From positions 4,787,001-4,851,000 of the forward strand of contig NZ_CP059732.1 of NCBI RefSeq assembly GCF_014117325.1: a stretch of DNA of 64,000 nt. Reading direction: 5' to 3'. The notes beneath the pieces are model-generated. The model made no database searches. It had not been told where the DNA came from and saw nothing but the letters and a program-made list of their open reading frames with translations. The translations under genes and the position numbers were made by a program. Below, piece after piece: positions 62,239 to 64,000 of this stretch. How positions within the stretch are numbered: the stretch's first letter is position 1; each line of letters opens with the position of its first letter. This DNA comes from Spirosoma foliorum. GTDB lineage: Bacteria; Bacteroidota; Bacteroidia; Cytophagales; Spirosomataceae.

Positions 62239-63999
62239 TTAGTTTCCGCTTACAGCCATTGTCGAAACTGATTGAGGTTTGGTGACCGTCATCAGTGGTT
62301 TGGCAGCAGGTGTTTTCTGAGTTGTGTCTTTTTTAGGAGCAACAGGCTTCTTCGCTCCAGGAAGGAATTGCGCGGGTGGCAGGTAATTCGATGCTTTCAC
62401 CTGTTCATCCAATTTCAGGGCTTCGGTTTTGCGTTTCAAATACCGCTCGGCAACCAGAGCGGCTACAGAAGCGGCTGCTTTACCTCCCCAACCTGCGTTT
62501 TCAACAAACACGGCAACCGCAATTTTAGGGTTGTTCATTGGGGCAAAACCGATGAAAATGGAGTGGTCAAATTTGTGGCCAAACTTAGCGTTCTGGGAGG
62601 TGCCGCTCTTGCCACACAGTTCAATATTGGTTGTATTTACTAAAGGAGTTACCGTTCCGGCAAGAACAGCCCGTCGCATTCCGTCAATTACGGGGAGGTA
62701 ATATTGATAGTCGATGCCTGTTTGGTGCTTTTCAAGATATTCCGCCGGAAGACCTGCTCCTGGTTTTCCAAAGCCCTTGATATAGTGAGGAGTAATATAC
62801 CAGCCCCGGTTGGCAATGGTCGCGGCCAAGTTAGCCAGTTTCAGTGGACTAATCAGCAATTCGCCCTCTCCAATACTTAATGAATAGACGTTGGAAAACT
62901 TCCAGCGCAATTGACCGCGGTAGGCTTTATCGTAATATTCCGGCGTAGGCAGGTTTCCTTTTAGTTCACTTGGCAAATCGATACCGAGCCGAGCGCCCAT
63001 CCCAAACTTTTCGGCCATGTCGTGCCATTGCTTCAACCCAATTGCCGATGCCTTAAATGTATTGTGTTCCCCATTGAAATAGAGAAACTTACGAAATACA
63101 TAGTAAAAATAAGGGTTACAGGAATTTTGAATCGCCCCACGCAGGTTGTTCCCTCCACGGCAGTGGCATCGCATCGGCGATCCGCTGTGTCCATAAACGG
63201 TATTGGGAAAAAGAGAACCTTGTTGCTGCGCAATTAAAGCCTGAATCAATTTGAACGTCGAACCGGGTCGATAACTGGCCATAATGGGCCGATTAATGAG
63301 CGGTTTATAGGGATTCTTAATCAATGCGCGGTAATTCTTCGAAAAGAATCGGCTCGATAGCAGATTCGGGTCATAGGTTGGAGCCGAAACGGAGACCAGA
63401 ATTTCGCCTGATGAGGGTTCGATTGCCAAAACGGAACCCACTTTATTCTGCATTAAGCTATCAGCGTATTTCTGAACTTCTACATCAATACCCGTAATTA
63501 AATTCTGCCCGGCTACCGCCAAAGTATCGAACTCTCCATTTTTCCAGGAGCCTTTGTTTACCCCCCGAACGTTCTGCATCATAAACTTAACGCCCCGCTT
63601 GCCTCTCAACTGCTCTTCGTATTGTTCCTCCAGACCGTTATGTCCAATATAATCGCCTTGCCGATAGTATACGATGTCCTGATTTTCGAGTTGCTTTTTA
63701 CTGATTTCACTCACATACCCGAGCGCATTCGCCATCGTATGAGCCGGATACGTGCGCATGGAGCTAATCACCGGTTCAAAGCCCCGATAATCGACCAACG
63801 CATCCTGAATTCGGGCAAAATCTTCTTTAGAGAGTTGCCGTAAGAACAGCGACGGTTTTACGGCCGAATAGTTCTTGGCCAACCCCATGATACTATCGAA
63901 ATCGGCAGGGGTAATGGCCATCATCCGACAGAATGCAGCCGTATCAGGAATTCGCACCTGCTTGGGCGTGACATATAAATCGTAAACGGGTGTATTGTA
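62239..63999 (-). CDS. mrdA: Penicillin-binding protein 2 (N-terminus outside window)
   Basis: 586 residues visible; the frame runs on past the window edge (YNTPVYDLYVTPKQVRIPD), so the signal anchor is not seen. Transpeptidase motifs: SxxK as PGSTFKLIQ, SxN as NSCNPYFYY and KTG-like KSGTSQN. The dimerisation/pedestal part contains GHNGLEEQYEEQLRGKRGVK, a class B signature. Cross-links the elongasome wall with RodA, encoded next downstream. The C-terminus carries a Lys/Pro/Thr-rich tail (VAPKKDTTQKTPAAKPLM). Confidence 0.94.
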   Translation of the reverse strand, partial: YNTPVYDLYVTPKQVRIPDTAAFCRMMAITPADFDSIMGLAKNYSAVKPSLFLRQLSKEDFARIQDALVDYRGFEPVISSMRTYPAHTMANALGYVSEISKKQLENQDIVYYRQGDYIGHNGLEEQYEEQLRGKRGVKFMMQNVRGVNKGSWKNGEFDTLAVAGQNLITGIDVEVQKYADSLMQNKVGSVLAIEPSSGEILVSVSAPTYDPNLLSSRFFSKNYRALIKNPYKPLINRPIMASYRPGSTFKLIQALIAQQQGSLFPNTVYGHSGSPMRCHCRGGNNLRGAIQNSCNPYFYYVFRKFLYFNGEHNTFKASAIGLKQWHDMAEKFGMGARLGIDLPSELKGNLPTPEYYDKAYRGQLRWKFSNVYSLSIGEGELLISPLKLANLAATIANRGWYITPHYIKGFGKPGAGLPAEYLEKHQTGIDYQYYLPVIDGMRRAVLAGTVTPLVNTTNIELCGKSGTSQNAKFGHKFDHSIFIGFAPMNNPKIAVAVFVENAGWGGKAAASVAALVAERYLKRKTEALKLDEQVKASNYLPPAQFLPGAKKPVAPKKDTTQKTPAAKPLMTVTKPQSVSTMAVSGN

Positions 64000-64000
64000 G

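Overview
The window reads as chromosomal DNA of a Bacteroidota bacterium of the Cytophagales type, most like Spirosoma or a close relative. This is inferred from gene content, not from a search. Supporting signs are a PorX-type CheY-PglZ regulator of type IX secretion, a SusC-like barrel receptor, a hybrid two-component regulator with an AraC output, GMC oxidoreductases (one paired with a Gdh3-type small subunit), DUF1080 and DUF983 proteins, and promoters of the Bacteroidota kind (TTG, 16-17 bases, TAnnTTTG). No rRNA, tRNA, CRISPR array or prophage was seen. One intact IS630-type insertion sequence is present.

Layout. 0-6 kb: end of a fused HyuA-HyuB oxoprolinase, an ADP-ribosylglycohydrolase, a secreted protein and a ROK regulator. 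6-11.3 kb: porX on the minus strand facing a LysM protein, a small membrane protein, a TIGR02757 protein and an aldose 1-epimerase. 11.4-17.2 kb (minus): a probable sugar C3-oxidation unit (GMC dehydrogenase, Gdh3-like subunit, DUF1080 hydrolase), a YgiQ radical SAM protein and a small unknown. 17.4-20 kb: a broken small gene and two tandem barrel proteins. 20-24.4 kb: Nudix, MFS, GNAT and MocR genes plus a frameshifted VOC gene. 24.5-31.1 kb: a second GMC enzyme, the IS630 element sitting 16 bases before an AraC gene, a nucleotide-sugar-epimerase-like protein and an exported TIM-barrel isomerase. 31.4-40.2 kb (minus): a TonB-type barrel, a small barrel, a six-PAS histidine kinase, a VOC protein and an aldo/keto reductase. 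41-45 kb: a stand-alone C-terminal domain of mannitol dehydrogenase, then a fructokinase-like PfkB kinase and a sugar porter with a palindromic operator candidate. 45-49.7 kb: a membrane-anchored winged-helix regulator, two related exported proteins, DUF983, AraC and SDR genes. 50-57.5 kb: fabF, a large exported alpha/beta-hydrolase-domain protein, a hybrid sensor and small unknown genes. 57.7-64 kb: two tandem PAS-LuxR regulators, two small exported or membrane proteins, then rodA and PBP2 of the elongasome (PBP2 runs off the edge).

How the parts fit. Carbohydrate handling dominates: C3 oxidation and keto-glycoside cleavage, fructose or mannitol uptake and phosphorylation, a ROK regulator, an epimerase, and a hybrid sensor with a sugar-binding-protein-like sensor domain. 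Many regulators stand beside the genes they probably control.

The most unusual feature is the intergenic DNA. Many gene ends carry very long, often perfect inverted repeats of unrelated sequence (arms up to 41 bp, some with a one-base loop). There is also a small dispersed palindrome family with the core GTTTTRAGAAAC, a duplicated 180-base leader-like block (40.5 and 56.9 kb), and a 36-bp perfect palindrome exactly where the VOC gene has lost its frame.
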